Positions 3,914 through 5,030 of a stretch of DNA of 5,030 bases are shown one piece after another. Made by a program: the position numbers and the translations under genes. The notes under the pieces were generated by a model. That model was not told where the DNA came from, searched no databases, and saw nothing but the letters and a program-made list of their open reading frames with translations. Location of the stretch: the NCBI GenBank assembly GCA_024698845.1, contig JAILQR010000095.1:1-5030 (forward strand), given 5' to 3'. The stretch's first letter is position 1; each line of letters begins with the position of its first letter. The stretch is from Bacilli bacterium. Its GTDB lineage: Bacteria > Bacillota_I > Bacilli_A > RF39 > UBA660.

Positions 3914-5030
3914 TTATAATAAATCTTGATATTTATTCTCGTCTTCAATTTTTATAATTTCGTGAGACTTAATTGCTTCACTTATAAGTGGTTCAAAATC
4001 AATTAACTTTTCATATTCTTCACATTTTTCATGTGATGGATTAATAATTGGATGCTCAGGAACAAATATAGTACAACAATCTTCAAATGGTAATATACTT
4101 GTTTCATACGCATCAATTTTTTTAGATATGTCAATTATTTCTAATTTATCAAAACAAGCAACAGGTCTAATTACAGGTATTTTTACAACTTCATTTATAA
4201 CAGACATACTTGTTAGTGTTTGACTTGCAACTTGACCAATTGATTCACCATTTACAATAATGTGTGAATTATTATATCTTGCGATTCTTTCACATATTCT
4301 ATACATCATTCTTCTCATGATTGTTATTAAATATTCATGAGGAATATTTTTATAAATTGATTCTTGTATAGCTGTAAAATTTATTACATGTAATTTTATT
4401 GAACCTTGGTATTTTGATAATATCTTAGCTAATTCTTTTACTTTGTTTTTTGCATTTTCGCTTGTATGAGGAGGACTTTCAAAATATATAGCCTCTAGTT
4501 TTACGCCTCTTTTTTGAGCTAAGAAGCCAGCAACAGGTGAATCAATACCACCAGATAGCATTAATAATCCCTTACCAAGTGTTCCAACTGGATATCCACC
4601 TATTCCTTTAACTTTATCAAAGTATATATATACAGCATTAATTCTTATTTCTATATATATTTCTAAAGATGGATTATTTACGTTTACTTTAGAATCTGGA
4701 AAATTTCGTAGTATTACTCCACCTAATTTTCTAGATACTTCCATACTATCAAGTGGATAATTTTTATCACTTCTTTTAGTAATTACTTTAAATGAACTTA
4801 AGTCATATCCATTTAAAAGTTCAACTAAATTATTAGATATACTTTCAAAATCTCTATCATCGTATTTATAACCAAGATTTATTTCATGAATACCAAAAGT
4901 GTTTTTTAACTTATCTAATATTTGATTATAGTTTTCTTCTTTACTTTCGATAAACATTCTACCTTTATCGAAAGTTAAATTAATATCAAAATCTTTAAGA
5001 GTATTTAAAATGTTTTCTCTTAAAGTTTTA
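3914..5030 (-). CDS. thiI: tRNA 4-thiouridine synthetase ThiI (5' end outside window)
   Basis: ThiI adenylates U8 of tRNA and, with sulfur from a cysteine desulfurase, makes 4-thiouridine; it can also supply sulfur for the thiamine thiazole. The 371 visible residues include the end of the N-terminal ferredoxin-like domain, a THUMP RNA-binding domain (about 80-150, with VITKRSDKNYP and GIGGYPVG), and the PP-loop pyrophosphatase domain with LMLSGGIDSPVAGF (SGGIDS at 159-164). The latter also contains VNGESIGQVASQT and EDCCTIFVPEHP (Cys318-Cys319). There is no C-terminal rhodanese domain, as in Bacillus ThiI, so sulfur must come from a separate desulfurase, not seen here. The frame stays open through the right edge: 24 codons precede the internal ATG at 4957 and read like the family (TLRENILNTL, then DKGRMFIE), so the true start lies beyond 5030, probably about 25-30 codons away. 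The 55-codon ORF follows after 40 bases. Confidence 0.95.
   Translation of the reverse strand, partial: KTLRENILNTLKDFDINLTFDKGRMFIESKEENYNQILDKLKNTFGIHEINLGYKYDDRDFESISNNLVELLNGYDLSSFKVITKRSDKNYPLDSMEVSRKLGGVILRNFPDSKVNVNNPSLEIYIEIRINAVYIYFDKVKGIGGYPVGTLGKGLLMLSGGIDSPVAGFLAQKRGVKLEAIYFESPPHTSENAKNKVKELAKILSKYQGSIKLHVINFTAIQESIYKNIPHEYLITIMRRMMYRICERIARYNNSHIIVNGESIGQVASQTLTSMSVINEVVKIPVIRPVACFDKLEIIDISKKIDAYETSILPFEDCCTIFVPEHPIINPSHEKCEEYEKLIDFEPLISEAIKSHEIIKIEDENKYQDLL

Noticed and set aside
4955..4957. ATG as the real start of a shortened ThiI
   Set aside because: There is an AAAGG-like sequence before it, but 24 in-frame upstream codons run to the edge and resemble the ThiI N-terminal domain, which would otherwise be truncated.
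1..5030. Mobile element, CRISPR array, tRNA, riboswitch or recoded genetic code
   Set aside because: I saw no spaced direct repeats, transposase, terminal inverted repeats, tRNA-like fold or known riboswitch core, and the Trp codons checked are TGG.

Overview
The window is AT-rich (about 30% G+C by eye) and carries core genes of a low-GC Gram-positive bacterium, most likely a member of the Bacilli or a close relative. The evidence is a PrsA-type foldase lipoprotein, a NrnA-type DHH phosphoesterase, acetate kinase, a rhodanese-less ThiI, strong AGGAGG-type ribosome binding sites, and two tiny membrane proteins of the kind annotated as YjcZ in spore formers. The five tryptophan codons I checked (two in nrnA, three in ackA) are all TGG and every gene stops at TAA or TAG, so nothing points to a recoded UGA. 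The exact lineage cannot be fixed from the sequence.

Layout. Positions 14-50 hold a hairpin terminator. Positions 50-279 hold two tandem minus-strand micro-ORFs (34 and 29 codons), each a short N-terminal Asn-Cys-Gly segment followed by one hydrophobic helix. A divergent intergenic region (about 280-394) contains a good sigma-A promoter reading rightward into the foldase lipoprotein gene (395-1432). That gene ends at a bidirectional terminator (1441-1470) shared with the convergent minus-strand block.

The minus-strand block, in transcription order, is thiI (running off the right edge), an unrecognised 55-codon ORF (3706-3873) whose stop codon lies inside a terminator hairpin, then ackA (2467-3660) and nrnA (1469-2446), the last two 20 bases apart and probably cotranscribed. 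From memory, thiI, ackA and nrnA (ytqI) lie in the same chromosomal neighbourhood in Bacillus and Staphylococcus, so this looks like a condensed version of an old Bacilli neighbourhood, not an accessory island.

The genes do not form one pathway. ThiI serves tRNA thiolation and/or thiamine synthesis, AckA makes ATP from acetyl phosphate, NrnA degrades nanoRNA/pAp, and the lipoprotein folds exported proteins. The points most worth a second look are an exact TGTGA-N6-TCACA palindrome (the Crp/Fnr-type site) lying on the nrnA start region, the paired micro-proteins, the overlooked 55-codon ORF, and the loss of the second parvulin histidine in the foldase. I see no clear sign of a new multi-gene system, mobile element, CRISPR array or RNA gene.
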